64,000 bases of DNA from Rhodospirillaceae bacterium (GTDB lineage Bacteria > Pseudomonadota > Alphaproteobacteria > Thalassobaculales > Thalassobaculaceae). Of the stretch, positions 1-10,579 are shown piece by piece; within the stretch, counting starts at the first letter, position 1; every line of letters begins with the position of its first letter. Made by a program: the position numbers and the translations under genes. Location of the stretch: NCBI GenBank assembly GCA_018401495.1, contig JAGYJX010000006.1, positions 62,001-126,000 of the forward strand, in the 5' to 3' direction. The notes below the pieces were generated by a model, which searched no databases, was not told the origin of the DNA, and worked only from the letters and a program-made list of their open reading frames with translations.

Positions 1-818
<818 letters not shown>

Positions 819-822
819 TGAC

Positions 823-1752
823 GTGACCGATATCTCCGCCGAAATCGCGCGGATCGACGAGGCCGCCGAGGCCGTCCCTGGCGGGACGGCCTCGGTCGCC
901 GACTACGTCGCGCTGTTGAAGCCGCGGGTGATGTCGCTGGTGGTGTTCACCGGCGCCGTCGGCCTGGCGGTCGCGCCCGGGCATCTGCACCCGGTGCTGT
1001 CGCTGATCGCGGTGCTGTGCATCGCCATCGGCGCCGGCGCGGCTGGCGCCATCAACATGTGGTACGACCGCGACATCGACGCCGTCATGGAGCGAACCCG
1101 CAAGCGACCGATTCCGGGCGGGCGCCTGAACGCCGACGAAGCGCTCACCTTCGGCGTGGTGCTGTCGGGGTTCTCGGTGCTGGTCATGGGACTCGCCGTC
1201 AACTGGGTGGCGGCAGGGCTGCTGGCGCTGACCATCGGCTTCTACGTGTTCGTCTACACCATCTGGCTGAAGCGGCTGACGCCGCACAACATCGTCATCG
1301 GCGGTGCCGCCGGCGCGTTTCCGCCGATCATCGGCTGGGCCTCGGTAACCGGCGATGTCTCGCTGGTGCCGATCGTGCTGTTCGCCATCATCTTCATGTG
1401 GACGCCACCGCATTTCTGGGCGCTGGCGCTGTGGCGCTGCGGCGACTACGCCCGCGCCGGGGTGCCGATGCTGCCGGTCGTCGCGGGCGGTCGCGAAACC
1501 CGCCGCCAGATCCTCATCTACACGCTGCTGCTCGCGCCGCTGGGGGTGGTGCCGGCGCTGATCGGGTTCTCGGGACTGGCGTACGGCGTGGCCTCTACGA
1601 TACTGGGCGGCCTGTTCGTGCTCTCAGCGGTGCGGGTGTGGCGGGGCAACGACGACGACCATCGCCCGGCCAAGCAGTTGTTCGGCTATTCGATCCTGTA
1701 TCTGTTCGCGCTGTACGGCGCGCTGCTGGTCGACAGCTGGGTGAGGGTGTAG
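823..1752 (+). CDS. ctaB: Protoheme IX farnesyltransferase (heme O synthase)
   Basis: Transfers a farnesyl group to heme B to make heme O, the precursor of heme A for the oxidase encoded around it. It is an integral membrane UbiA-family prenyltransferase of 309 residues, the usual length. The first Asp-rich motif is NMWYDRDID at residues 78-86, followed by [10 protein letters not shown]; a second conserved region sits around [13 protein letters not shown]. About nine hydrophobic segments fit the family. The start is GTG, 21 bases after the ctaD stop, with only a weak GAG-type ribosome site. The position between ctaD and the small oxidase-linked gene is the standard alphaproteobacterial order. 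Confidence 0.96.
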   Translation: MTDISAEIARIDEAAEAVPGGTASVADYVALLKPRVMSLVVFTGAVGLAVAPGHLHPVLSLIAVLCIAIGAGAAGAINMWYDRDIDAVMERTRKRPIPGGRLNADEALTFGVVLSGFSVLVMGLAVNWVAAGLLALTIGFYVFVYTIWLKRLTPHNIVIGGAAGAFPPIIGWASVTGDVSLVPIVLFAIIFMWTPPHFWALALWRCGDYARAGVPMLPVVAGGRETRRQILIYTLLLAPLGVVPALIGFSGLAYGVASTILGGLFVLSAVRVWRGNDDDHRPAKQLFGYSILYLFALYGALLVDSWVRV

Positions 1753-1756
1753 CGGC

Positions 1757-1897
1757 ATGGTGAAGCCCGACCCGAAGCAGCCCCCGGCCAGCGACGATCC
1801 CTGGGCCGCCCGCCGCCGCCGGAACGTGGCGATCTTCTCGGCCATCCTGGCGCTGGCGGCGCTGTTCTTCGTCATCACCATCCTGAGGATGGGGTAA
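1757..1897 (+). CDS. Small single-span membrane protein of the cox operon (CoxF-like)
   Basis: A 46-residue protein beginning MVKPDPKQPP, with a basic stretch (WAARRRRNVA) followed by one strongly hydrophobic helix (residues about 25-43) and ending in LRMG. It starts 4 bases after ctaB and stops 2 bases before ctaG, so it is certainly part of the operon. Alphaproteobacterial cox operons often carry a small Pro-rich, single-span protein at this place, annotated as CoxF or as a cytochrome oxidase small assembly protein. The role in assembly is inferred from position; the sequence itself only shows a cytoplasmic basic head and a membrane anchor. Confidence 0.85.
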   Translation: MVKPDPKQPPASDDPWAARRRRNVAIFSAILALAALFFVITILRMG

Positions 1898-1899
1898 GC

Positions 1900-2532
1900 A
1901 TGACCGACGAGACCGATCGAGAACGGCAGACGCGCTGGCAGCGGGCGCGCAACGGGCGTACCGCCGGCGTGCTGGCGGGCGTGGTGGTCGGCATGGTCGG
2001 CCTCGCCTACGCCTCGGTGCCGCTCTACGAGCTGTTCTGCCGGGTTACCGGCTTCGGCGGCACCACCCAGGTGGCGACTGGCGAGTCCGACCGGGTGCTG
2101 GATCGCCGGATGACGGTGCGATTCGACGCCAACGTGAACCCGGAACTGTCCTGGAAGTTCGTTCCGGCCCAGCGCTCGATGTCGCTGCAGGTCGGCGAGA
2201 CCGGGCTCGCCTTCTACCGGGCGACCAACACCGGGACCGAGACCGTGGTCGGCACCGCGACCTTCAACGTGACGCCGGACAAGGCCGGGCTGTATTTCGA
2301 CAAGATCGACTGCTTCTGCTTCACCGAGCAGGTGCTGCGCCCGGGCGAGACCGTCGACATGCCGGTCACGTTCTATCTCGATCCCGACCTTGCCGATGAC
2401 CGCAAGATGGACGGGCTGACCACGGTCACGCTGTCCTATACATTCTTCCGCGCCCCGGACCAGAGCCGGGCGCGGCAGATCGCCGAGATGCCGGCGGCCA
2501 CCAACGATACGGCCGCGGGCGAAACCAGATGA
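1900..2532 (+). CDS. ctaG: Cytochrome c oxidase assembly protein CtaG/Cox11
   Basis: Copper chaperone that delivers CuB to oxidase subunit I. The 210-residue protein has a short cytoplasmic head, one membrane helix at about residues 20-42 (VLAGVVVGMVGLAYASVPLY), the FCRVTGFGGTTQ motif right after it, and a periplasmic immunoglobulin-like domain. The copper-binding CFCF motif is present (Cys138, Cys140), followed by TEQ, and the end has the family's TLSYTFF strand. ATG start two bases after the preceding small gene. Known family function; nothing unusual seen. Confidence 0.97.
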   Translation: MTDETDRERQTRWQRARNGRTAGVLAGVVVGMVGLAYASVPLYELFCRVTGFGGTTQVATGESDRVLDRRMTVRFDANVNPELSWKFVPAQRSMSLQVGETGLAFYRATNTGTETVVGTATFNVTPDKAGLYFDKIDCFCFTEQVLRPGETVDMPVTFYLDPDLADDRKMDGLTTVTLSYTFFRAPDQSRARQIAEMPAATNDTAAGETR

Positions 2533-2592
2533 CGATCCACTGCGGGGGCGGCCGGGGTCGCTAGCCCCGGCTGCGTGTGAGACGAGGGACCG

Positions 2593-3378
2593 ATGGCACA
2601 CGAACAGAAGCATCCCTACCACCTGGTCGAGCCGAGCCCGTGGCCGTTCGTCGGCGCCGGATCCGGCTTCGTGCTGGCGGCCGGTGGCGCGCTCTACATG
2701 CACGACAAGCCGTTCGGCGGCCTGATGACGATCATCGGCCTCGGGCTGGTGCTGATGACCATGTTCTTCTGGTGGCGCGACGTTCTGCGGGAGGCGCACT
2801 ACCAGGGTCACCACACGCCGGTGGTCCAGATCGGCGCGCGCTACGGCATGATGCTGTTCATCGCCTCCGAGGTGATGTTCTTCCTCGCCTTCTTCTGGGC
2901 GTACTTCGACTTCGCGCTGTACCCGCGCACCGGCGAGTGGCCGCCGGAAGGGATCGAGACCTTCGATCCGTTCGACCTGCCGCTGCTGAACACGCTCATC
3001 CTGCTGCTGTCGGGCACCACGGTGACCTGGGCGCACGCCGCCCTGCTCGACAACGATCGCAAGAACCTGCTGCTCGGTCTCGGCCTGACCGTCCTGCTCG
3101 GAATCAGCTTCACCGCCCTGCAGGCCATCGAGTACAGCCACGCCGCGTTCGGCTTCACCGAGGGGGTCTATCCGTCGACCTTCTACATGGCGACCGGATT
3201 TCACGGCTTCCACGTGATCGTCGGCACCATCTTCCTGATCGTGTGCTGGTTCCGCGCCTACGCCGGGCACTTCACGCCGCAGCAGCATTTCGGCTTCGAG
3301 GCGGCGGCCTGGTACTGGCACTTCGTCGACGTGGTCTGGCTGTTCCTGTTCGTGTGCATCTACTGGTGGGGCGCCTGA
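2593..3378 (+). CDS. ctaE: Cytochrome c oxidase subunit III
   Basis: Structural subunit III of the aa3 oxidase, 261 residues, starting [18 protein letters not shown], the typical alphaproteobacterial N-terminus. Seven membrane helices can be drawn; family motifs include [22 protein letters not shown]-like [20 protein letters not shown] and a C-terminal [13 protein letters not shown] with the conserved His/Glu positions. The upstream 60 bases after ctaG contain a GAGGGACCG ribosome site right before the ATG. Full length and intact. Confidence 0.97.
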   Translation: MAHEQKHPYHLVEPSPWPFVGAGSGFVLAAGGALYMHDKPFGGLMTIIGLGLVLMTMFFWWRDVLREAHYQGHHTPVVQIGARYGMMLFIASEVMFFLAFFWAYFDFALYPRTGEWPPEGIETFDPFDLPLLNTLILLLSGTTVTWAHAALLDNDRKNLLLGLGLTVLLGISFTALQAIEYSHAAFGFTEGVYPSTFYMATGFHGFHVIVGTIFLIVCWFRAYAGHFTPQQHFGFEAAAWYWHFVDVVWLFLFVCIYWWGA

Positions 3379-3407
3379 TCGCGTCCGCCTTGGCAAGGAC
3401 CGGGCGG

Positions 3408-3821
3408 GTGAGCGAGCCTCACCCGCCGTCGGCCTCGCCGCTGTTCGCCGGCTTGGCGTGTCGCTGCCCGCGCTGCGGTGCCGGGCGCCTGTTCGACGGC
3501 TACCTCACCGTGCGTCCCTCGTGCGAGATCTGCGGGCTCGACCTCGCCGACCACGACACCGGAGACGGGCCGGCGGTGTTCGTGATCTTCATCCTGGGTG
3601 CGGTCGTGGTGCCGGTGGCGCTGGCCGTCGATGCCGCGTTCGCGCCCCCGCTGTGGGCCCACGCGGTGCTGTGGGGAACCGTCGTGCTGGGCGGCACCCT
3701 GGCGCTGCTGCGGCCGCTCAAGGGCCTGATGGTGGCCCTCCACTACCGCCATCGCGGGCGCCGAGTCCTGACCGCCGCGACGATCCGGCGCTTGCCCTCG
3801 GGCCGCGGACGGTCGATCTAG
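3408..3821 (+). CDS. DUF983 membrane protein
   Basis: A 137-residue protein with an N-terminal zinc-ribbon-like region (CRCPRCGAGRLF, then CEICGLDL) and two membrane helices (VFVIFILGAVVVPVALAV and AVLWGTVVLGGTLALL), ending in LKGLMVALHYRHRGR. This arrangement is characteristic of DUF983, which in alphaproteobacteria regularly sits between ctaE and the SURF1 gene. Its biochemical role is unknown; the neighbourhood suggests oxidase biogenesis. GTG start 29 bases after ctaE; longer readings upstream overlap ctaE in another frame and were not used. Confidence 0.9.
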   Translation: MSEPHPPSASPLFAGLACRCPRCGAGRLFDGYLTVRPSCEICGLDLADHDTGDGPAVFVIFILGAVVVPVALAVDAAFAPPLWAHAVLWGTVVLGGTLALLRPLKGLMVALHYRHRGRRVLTAATIRRLPSGRGRSI

Positions 3822-3855
3822 AGGGCGCCGCCCTCCTTCACCCGCCGAGGCCCCG

Positions 3856-4579
3856 ATGCCGTTCCGCCCGAGACTCTGGCCGACCGTGTTCACCGTGCCC
3901 GCCGTGCTGGTCATGCTGGCCCTGGGGTTCTGGCAGCTCGACCGCCTGGCGTGGAAGTCGGCGATCATCGACAGCTTCGAAAGCCGGGTGACGCAACCCG
4001 CCGTGGCTCCGCCCGCCATGATCGACGACATCCAGGCCTGGCAGTTCCGCCGCGTCGCGGCGACCGGGCGGTTCCTCAACGACAAGGAAATCCATCTGAC
4101 CGGCCGGCCGTTCGAGGGCAACGCCGGCTTCCACGTGGTCACCCCGTTCGTGGTCGACGGCGGACCCACGGTGCTGGTCAACCGGGGCTGGGTGCCGATG
4201 GATCGTCGCCTCCAGTCTGCCCGGCCGGAGACCCTGCCGGACGGGCAGGTCACCATCGACGGCATCGTCCGGGAGGCCGACCGCAAGGGCTACTTCGTCC
4301 CCGAGAACGAGCCGGGCCGCGAGATCTGGTTCACGGTGGAGCCGGCGGCGATGGCGGCGCACCGCGACCTCGGGCCGGTCGCGAACTACTACATCGACGC
4401 GCTCCGGCCCACCGTGCGGCCGACCGTGCTGCCGATCGGCGCGGTCGCCGAGCATCCAGGTCCGCAACGAGCACCTGCAGTACGCGATCACCTGGTTCCT
4501 GCTGGCGATCACCCTGCTGGCGGTCTACGTGGTCTGGCACCGCCAGCTGGAGCGCAAGGAGCGGGAGGACCGGGCGTGA
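3856..4579 (+). CDS. SURF1 family oxidase biogenesis protein, frameshifted near the end
   Basis: SURF1 proteins assist heme A insertion into cytochrome oxidase. Visible are the N-terminal membrane helix (VFTVPAVLVMLALGFWQLDRL, with the conserved FWQ.DR), the WQFRRVAATGRF region, GFHVVTPF and VLVNRGWVP. The second helix (LQYAITWFLLAITLLAVYVVW) is reached only after a one-base slip near 4445-4455, after which the frame ends RKEREDRA at the TGA 4577-4579. Without correction the frame would run straight into the next gene, giving a false fusion. The stop overlaps the GTG of the carboxypeptidase gene (GTGA). Confidence 0.9.
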
Positions 4580-6093
4580 GCGCGCCGGCGGCCGTGCCGG
4601 CCACCCCGGCCACCGACGCCCTCGAGGCCCGCTTCCGGCGGCTCGCCGCGGTCGAGGGCGCGCTCGGGGTGCTGTCCTGGGACCGCATGGTGATGATGCC
4701 GGCCGGCGGCGGCGACGCCCGCGCCGAGCAGACCGCGACCCTCGGCGTCATCGCCCACGAGATCGCTCACCGCACCGGAGACCGCGGACCTGCTGGCGGC
4801 GGCCGCCGCCGAGCCGCTGACACGGCTGGCGGGCCGCCAACCTCGGGCGAGATGCGTCGCCGGCACGCGCACGCCACCGCGCTGACGTCGGCGCTGGTCG
4901 ATGCCACGGCGCGCGCCACCGCCCGGTGCGAGACGGCCTGGCGCGCCGCCCGCGCCGGCTCCGACTTCTCGATCGTGCAGGCGCCGCTGGCGGAGGTCGT
5001 CCGGCTGTCCCGCGAGGCCGGCTCGGCCAAGGCGTCCGCGCTCGGCGTCGAGCCCTACGCCGCCCTGCTCGACCAGTACGAGCCGGGCGCCTCGGTGGCG
5101 CGGATCGAGGCGCTGTTCGCGGAGCTCGAAGCCGCCCTGCCGGGGATCCTGGAGGCGGTGCTGGAGCGGCAGGCGCGCGAGGGCGACCCGACCCCGCCGG
5201 CCGGGCCGTTCGCGATCCCGGCGCAGCGGCTGCTGGCGCGCGACATCATGACGACCCTCGGCTTCGACTTCGCGCACGGCCGTCTCGACGAGACCCTGCA
5301 CCCGTTCTGCGGCGGCGTGCCCGACGACGTGCGGGTCACCACCCGGTTCGCCGAGACCGGGTTCGTCTCCGGCGTCATGGGGGTGATCCACGAGACCGGG
5401 CACGCGCTGTACGAACGCGGCCTGCCGGTCGCCTGGCGGGGCCAGCCGGTCGGCGAGGCGCGCGGCATGGTGATGCACGAGAGCCAGTCGCTGCTGATGG
5501 AGATGCAGGCCTGCCGGTCGCCGGCGTTCCTCGGCCATCTCTCGGCGATGGCGCGCGCGGCCTTCGGGGGCGACGGCGCTTCCTGGGATCCGGGCAATCT
5601 CCGGCGCGTCTACACCCGGGTCGAGCGCGGCCTGATCCGGGTCGACGCCGACGAGGTCACCTACCCGCTGCACGTCATCCTGCGCTTCCGGCTCGAGCGC
5701 GCCCTGCTGTCGGGCGACCTCGCCGTCGCCGAGCTGCCGGCGGCGTGGGACGAGGGCATGCAGGCGCTGCTCGGGGTGACGCCGCCGGACGACGCCCGGG
5801 GCTGCCTGCAGGACATCCACTGGTACGACGGCGCCATCGGCTACTTCCCGACCTACACCCTCGGTGCCCTGGCGGCCGCCCAGCTGTACGGCGCCGCGGT
5901 GCTGGCCGATCCGGGGATCCCGGAGGCGATCGGCCGCGGCGACTTCACCCGCCTGCTCGGCTGGCTGCGCCCGAACGTGCACGAACGCGCGAGCTCGGCG
6001 AGCACCGACCAGATCCTCGAGCACGCCACCGGCGAGCGGTTCGGCGCTGCCGCCTTCCTGGCGCATCTGCGGCGCCGCTACCTGGACGGCTAG
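4576..6093 (+). CDS. M32 family metallocarboxypeptidase (Taq type)
   Basis: Cytoplasmic zinc carboxypeptidase of about 505 residues. The zinc site HETGH is at residues 272-276 (in VIHETGHALYE), with the third ligand supplied by the following MHESQSLLMEMQ. Other M32 signatures are LHPF, the D.R.TTR loop (DDVRVTTRF), VTYPLHVILRF and the C-terminal IHWYDGAIGYFPTYTLG. The reading at roughly 4774-4848 looks out of frame: another frame there gives ADLLAAAAAEPLTRL, as expected for the family, and then EMRRRHAHATAL resumes in the main frame, so two compensating indels are likely. GTG start overlapping the SURF1 stop. Confidence 0.9.
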   Translation: MSAPAAVPATPATDALEARFRRLAAVEGALGVLSWDRMVMMPAGGGDARAEQTATLGVIAHEIAHRTGDRGPAGGGRRRAADTAGGPPTSGEMRRRHAHATALTSALVDATARATARCETAWRAARAGSDFSIVQAPLAEVVRLSREAGSAKASALGVEPYAALLDQYEPGASVARIEALFAELEAALPGILEAVLERQAREGDPTPPAGPFAIPAQRLLARDIMTTLGFDFAHGRLDETLHPFCGGVPDDVRVTTRFAETGFVSGVMGVIHETGHALYERGLPVAWRGQPVGEARGMVMHESQSLLMEMQACRSPAFLGHLSAMARAAFGGDGASWDPGNLRRVYTRVERGLIRVDADEVTYPLHVILRFRLERALLSGDLAVAELPAAWDEGMQALLGVTPPDDARGCLQDIHWYDGAIGYFPTYTLGALAAAQLYGAAVLADPGIPEAIGRGDFTRLLGWLRPNVHERASSASTDQILEHATGERFGAAAFLAHLRRRYLDG

Positions 6094-6101
6094 CGCCTCG
6101 G

Positions 6102-7302
6102 TCAGTCCCGCGCCCGGTTGGCGTGGGCGGGGCGCGGTTCGGGGCCGGTGTAGCGGGCGCGGGGGCGGATCAGCGAGCCTGTTTCCGCCTGCTCGGCGGC
6201 GTGCGCCAGCCAGCCGACGCTGCGGCCGATCGCGAACAGGCCGATCGCGCAGTCGGCGTCCAGGCCCCAGGTGGCGGCCAGCGCCGCGAGACCGAAATCG
6301 AGGTTGGGCGCCAGCCCGGTGGCGTCCCTCCCGGCCGCGGCGGCGGCCTCGGCGATGGCCAGCACCGGTTGCGGTCCGGCCGCGGCGAGGCACGGCATCC
6401 AGGGATGGCGCGCCCGCGCGGGTCGCCGTCGGGGTAGAGACGGTGCCCGAAGCCGGGCAGCCCGTCGCCGCGCCGCAGCCGGTCGCTGACCGCCGCCCTG
6501 CCGTCGCCGAGGCGCTCCGCCTCGCGGATCAGCCCCAGCACCTGCGGCGTCATGCCGCCGTGACGCGGCCCTTCCAGGGTGGCGAGGCCGGCGATCACCG
6601 CGGCGTAGGGCGTCGCCCCGGTCGAGGCGGCGACGCGCACCGCGAACGTCGAGGCGTTCAGCTCGTGATCGGCGCACAGCACCAGCGCGGTGCGGATCGC
6701 CTCGGCCGCCGCCGGAACGCCCCAGGCGGCGGCGAGCGCGGTGTGGGCGGGGAGCCGGTCGCGGCGCCGCCGGCCCAGACGCCGACCAGATGCCGGACGA
6801 TCCGGGCGCCGGTGCGGGCGCGCGCCGCCGGGGTCCGGCCATAGGCCCCGATGTCGGCCGGGGCGGCGACCGCCAGCCGGGCGATGGCGCCGGCGATGCC
6901 GGGGGCCGCCGGAGCGGCCGCGTCGACGGCGAGCCCGGCAAACGGGTCGACGTCCTCGGCCTGCCACAGCAGGCCAGCCGTGGCTTCCAGGCTGGCGCCG
7001 CGAGCCAGCGCCAAGGCGTCGCGGCCGCGGTAGTACAGCCGCCCGCCATCGATCAGGGTGATCGCGCTCTCCAGCACCGGCGCCCCGAAATCCAGGGCCC
7101 GGTCGGGCGGCGCGCCGTCGCCCCGCTCGGCGGCGGCGTGCAGACGGCGGATGTCGCCGGCCGCGTACAGCCGCCGCCGCGATCCGGGCTGGGGGCGCGA
7201 TTCCACCAGCCCGCGGCTGACATAGGCGTACAGCGTGGCGCGGCTGACGTTCAGTTCGGCGGCCGCTTCGGCGGCCGAAATCCAGGCACGGGTCGTCGAC
7301 AT
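6102..7302 (-). CDS. Citrate synthase family protein with N-terminal helix-turn-helix, frameshifted twice
   Basis: Residues 8-50 form an excisionase/MerR-like helix-turn-helix (ISAAEAAAELNVSRATLYAYVSRG, then RRRLYAAGDIRRL). A citrate synthase domain follows, with the catalytic residues recognisable: CADHELNAS, GFGHRLYPDGDPR and the Asp of NLDFGLAAL. The enzyme would condense an acyl-CoA with oxaloacetate (citrate or methylcitrate synthase); which substrate cannot be said. The domain is spread over three frames, with breaks near 6758 and near 6410-6420; joined, they give an uninterrupted fold of about 400 residues. Start ATG at 7302. HTH-fused citrate synthase-like proteins exist as a family (citrate_synt_like); whether the HTH binds DNA is unknown. 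Converges with the carboxypeptidase gene, 8 bases apart. Confidence 0.88.
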
Positions 7303-7363
7303 CGATCAAGCATATCAAGATTGATCAACATCGACGACGCCGACCGCGCCGGGTCGTGAATCG

Positions 7364-7753
7364 TTAGCGGAGTTCGGTGCGGTAGGTCTCGACCGTGCGG
7401 GCGGTCTCCGGATCGGTCTGGGCGGCGTTCACGATCTCGTTGTATTCCTGGACGGACAGGCCCTTCTGCTCGACCGCTTCGGCCATCTGCTCCATCGCCT
7501 CGCCCCGGGCCTTCGCCTGCTCCTGGGCGGTCCCGGCCGCCGCGATCTTCGGCGACCATTCCTGACTGAGCCGCTCGACCTCGAGCGAGGCCTCGGCAAA
7601 CGACTTCAGCTGCGCGTCGGAAAACTGCTCCGAGCCGGACTGGGCCGACGCCGGCGGGGCCGTCTGGGCGCCCGCCGGAACCGCGACCGGAGCCGCCATC
7701 AGGAGGGCGGCCAGAAAAACGGCCGGGGCAATGCGGTTGGTGTCGGGCTTCAT
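7364..7753 (-). CDS. Secreted DUF4168 protein
   Basis: 129 residues with a clear signal peptide (basic N-terminus, APAVFLAALLMAAPVAVPAGAQ, cleavage expected after AGA). The mature part is small, charged and helical: FSDAQLKSFAEASLEVERLSQEW, then ARGEAMEQMAEAVEQKGLSVQEYNEIV. This matches DUF4168 (a periplasmic domain of unknown function common in proteobacteria). It lies in its own unit on the minus strand, upstream of the citrate synthase-like gene. The 250 bases upstream to the 28-residue peptide gene hold no gene I can support. Confidence 0.88.
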   Translation of the reverse strand: MKPDTNRIAPAVFLAALLMAAPVAVPAGAQTAPPASAQSGSEQFSDAQLKSFAEASLEVERLSQEWSPKIAAAGTAQEQAKARGEAMEQMAEAVEQKGLSVQEYNEIVNAAQTDPETARTVETYRTELR

Positions 7754-8003
7754 TTCGGATCCTGGGTTCGGTTTCCCGGGGCGCGCGCGTCGCGCCCCGT
7801 CCCTGAACAGAAGGATTCCGGCGGCGTTGTGTTCCCGGCGGATCGTTCGTCGGCGCGTGGAACCGATCGCCGCCGCCGCCGCTCTGTCCTGGGGCGGTCC
7901 TCTTCGAAAGGACCGGCCTGCCCCGCGACCACCCCGACCGTCCGGCTGCCCGCGCCGCCCGCGGCTCGACCTCGCCGGCTCGGCGCGTCACCCCGCCCGG
8001 CGC

Positions 8004-8090
8004 TCAGAAGATCAGCATGAACAATCCCACCACCACGATGAGTCCGATCAGGAAGATGATGCCGACCGTGCCGCCAATGAACTTGAGCAT
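8004..8090 (-). CDS. 28-residue hydrophobic membrane peptide
   Basis: Starts MLKFIGGTVGII and is almost entirely hydrophobic, ending FMLIF, so it is a single membrane helix with one Lys near the N-terminus. Support for a real gene is an excellent ribosome site (GGAGAG, 6 bases before the ATG), a clean ATG and TGA, and a composition (Ile, Leu, Val, Gly) that random GC-rich sequence would not give. I do not know a named family with confidence. It is transcribed away from the antiporter gene at 8175, and the two could share the 84-bp divergent spacer. Confidence 0.7.
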   Translation of the reverse strand: MLKFIGGTVGIIFLIGLIVVVGLFMLIF

Positions 8091-8174
8091 TGATTCTCTC
8101 CGTATGTACCGATGGGGCAACCGGTGAGGGCTGGATAGGTTTCATGCGGGGCGGCAAGCCCACACGGAGAGCCT

Positions 8175-9215
8175 ATGCTTGTCGATTTCAGCGGGCTGCC
8201 GCTCGTCGGGCTGGCCGCGATCTTCCTCGGTTGCGCCCTGGCCATTGCCGTCGCCGGCACGCGGCTGGCGGGCGTGGCCGACACCCTCGCCGACCGCACC
8301 GGCATGGGGGAGATCATCGCCGGCGCGGTGTTCGTCGGCGGCAGCACCAGCCTGCCGGGGATCATCACCTCGATGACGACCGCCGCCGAGGATCACCCGG
8401 GCCTGGCGATCGGCAACGCCGTCGGCGGGTTGACGGCGCAGACCGCCTTCCTGGCGATCGCCGACCTCGCCTACCGGCGGGCCAACCTGGAGCACGCCGC
8501 CGCCAGCGTGACCGGCCTCGCCCAGGCGACGCTGCTGGTGACCATGCTGACGGTCCCGCTGATCGCGATGGCGACCCCGGAGGTCACGCTCTGGCACGTC
8601 CACCCCGCCACCATCGCGCTGTTCGTGATGTACGCCCTGGGCCTTCGGCTGCTGGCGCAGATCAAGGCGGAGCCGATGTGGTCGCCGGTGTCGACGCAGG
8701 CGACCCGCGAGGAGGCCGAGCAGGCGGCCGCGGCGCCGGCCGACCGGCGGACGACGCCGCGGCTGTGGTGGAGCTTCGCCGGGCTGGCCGCCGTCACCGC
8801 CGCCGCCGGGTACAGCATCGGCGAGACGAGCGTCGCGCTGGTGGCGACGACCGGCCTGTCCGAGACGGCGGTCGGCACGGTGTTCACCGGGCTCGCCAAC
8901 TCGCTGCCGGAACTGGTCACCGCGATCGCCGCGGTGCGGATCGGCGCCGTCAACCTGGCGGTTGGCGACATCATCGGCGGCAACGCCTTCGAGGTGCTGT
9001 TCCTGGCTGCCGGCGACCTGTTCTACACCGGCGGATCGATCTACCACGCCTTCACGCCGGACGATGTGTTCACCACCGCGATGGCGATCCTGATGACCGG
9101 CGTGCTGCTGCTCGGCATGCTGCGTCGCGAGCGTCGCGGCATCGCCAACATCGGTTGGGAGAGCGCGCTGGTCCTGGCGCTTTACGCCGGGTCGATCGTG
9201 GTTATCCTCGGTTGA
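8175..9215 (+). CDS. Sodium/calcium (cation/proton) exchanger of the CaCA family
   Basis: 346-residue integral membrane protein with the duplicated CaCA architecture. The first alpha repeat contains [19 protein letters not shown] and [13 protein letters not shown]; the second contains [19 protein letters not shown] and [13 protein letters not shown]. In exchangers of this family the acidic and polar residues of these repeats line the ion path; the second repeat keeps the Glu (SLPEL), while the first has Gly in its place (SLPGI), which is unusual. About ten hydrophobic segments, with a charged cytoplasmic loop ([16 protein letters not shown]) between halves. ATG start with GGAG seven bases upstream. 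The ion transported is not determinable. Confidence 0.85.
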   Translation: MLVDFSGLPLVGLAAIFLGCALAIAVAGTRLAGVADTLADRTGMGEIIAGAVFVGGSTSLPGIITSMTTAAEDHPGLAIGNAVGGLTAQTAFLAIADLAYRRANLEHAAASVTGLAQATLLVTMLTVPLIAMATPEVTLWHVHPATIALFVMYALGLRLLAQIKAEPMWSPVSTQATREEAEQAAAAPADRRTTPRLWWSFAGLAAVTAAAGYSIGETSVALVATTGLSETAVGTVFTGLANSLPELVTAIAAVRIGAVNLAVGDIIGGNAFEVLFLAAGDLFYTGGSIYHAFTPDDVFTTAMAILMTGVLLLGMLRRERRGIANIGWESALVLALYAGSIVVILG

Positions 9216-9220
9216 AGGGG

Positions 9221-10518
9221 TCAGGGCTCCAACGGCATGCGCGAGGCCAGCACCTTGTCGATACGGCGGCGGTCGAGGTCGACGACCTCGAAGCGCCAGT
9301 CGCGCCACACGAAGTTCTCCCCCGGCTTGGGAATGTGCCCGAGGCGGTGCAGCACGAAGCCGGCCAGCGTGGCGTAGTCGCCGTCGGCGATGGTGGGCGC
9401 GTCCAGCACGCGCTCGACCTCGTCGATCGCCATGCGGCCGTCGAGCAGCCAGGAGCCGTCTTCGCGCTGCACGGCGTCGGGATCGCCGTCACCCTCGCGT
9501 TCGGGCAGGTCGCCGGTGATCGCGATCAGGATGTCGAGCGGGGTCACCACCCCCTCCAACGACCCGTGCTCGTCCAGGACCAGCGCCATGTGGACGCTCG
9601 ACGACCGGAACCGGTCGAGCAATTTCAGGATCGGCATCGAATCGCTGACGTACAGGGGTTCCCGCATGGCGGCGATCAGGTCGACGGCTCCGGTCTGGCG
9701 GTGCTGCTCCAGCAGGTCCTTGGCGTGCACGACGCCGACCGCCTGGTCGACGTCGTCGCCGCGCGCCACCGGGAAGCGGGAATGCCCGCTGTCGCGGACC
9801 TCGTCGAGGATCGCGTCGTCCGGGTCGTCGGCGTCGAGCCAGATCACGTCCGGGCGCGGCACCATGATCGAGCCCGCACCGGCCGGTCCGCCAGCCGCAG
9901 GACCCGGCCGATCATGTCCTGCTCCGCCGGCTCGAACACCCCGGCGCTGGTGCCCTCGGCGATCAGCGATTTCACCTCCTCCTCGGTGACCGTGCTCGCG
10001 GTCTCCGGCTTGACCCGCAACAGCATCAGCACCGCCTCGGTGGAGACGCGCAGGAACCAGACGAGCGGCGCGCCGATGCGGGCCAGCACCGTCAGCATCG
10101 GGGCCACCAACGCCGCCAGGCCCTCGGCGTTGCTCAGCGCCAGCCGTTTCGGCACCAACTCGCCGACGATCAGCGACAGGTAGGTGATGCCCACCACCAC
10201 GATCACGAAGGCGAGCTCGTCCGCCGAGGCGTCGATCCACGACAGCGTGCCGAGCGCGTCGGCCAGCGGCTCCGCCAGGGTGGCGCCGCTGTAGGCGCCG
10301 GCCAGCACCCCGACCAGGGTGATGCCGATCTGCACGGTGGAGAGAAAGCCGGTCGGGTCCTCGACCAGCTTCAGGGCCCGCCGCGCGCCGCGGCTGCCGG
10401 ATTGCGCCATCTGCTGCAGGCGGCCCTTGCGGGACGACACCACCGCCAGCTCCGACATGGCGAAGAAGCCGTTCAGGAGAATGAGCGAGCCGACCACGGC
10501 GAGTTCGAGAATCAGCAT
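9221..10518 (-). CDS. CNNM/CBS-domain membrane protein (CorC/TlyC family), frameshifted
   Basis: N-terminal CNNM membrane domain (MLILELAVVGSLILLNGFFAMSE split here: starts MLILELAVVG, contains NGFFAMSELAVVSSRKGRLQ and VGELVPKRLAL), then a CBS pair (FPVARGDDVDQAVGVVHAKDLL; VLDEHGSLEGVVTPLDIL), and a C-terminal CorC_HlyC domain (DGSWLLDGRMAIDEVERVL ... TLAGFVLHRLGHIP). Members act in magnesium or cobalt efflux or resistance, often called hemolysin-like. One frame break near 9870-9885 separates ADRPVRA from IMVPRPDVIWL. The start ATG at 10518 begins the first membrane helix. Convergent with the antiporter, 5 bases apart. Confidence 0.9.
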
Positions 10519-10579
10519 CGGGGAGTTTCCGGTGGCGTTGATGGCGGGGAAGGCGAAGCCGGCGGGGGCCCGGGGGCGG

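Noticed and set aside
3856..6093. Apparent SURF1-carboxypeptidase fusion protein
   Set aside because: SURF1's second membrane helix and its own stop lie in another frame after a one-base slip, and the carboxypeptidase has its own GTG start.
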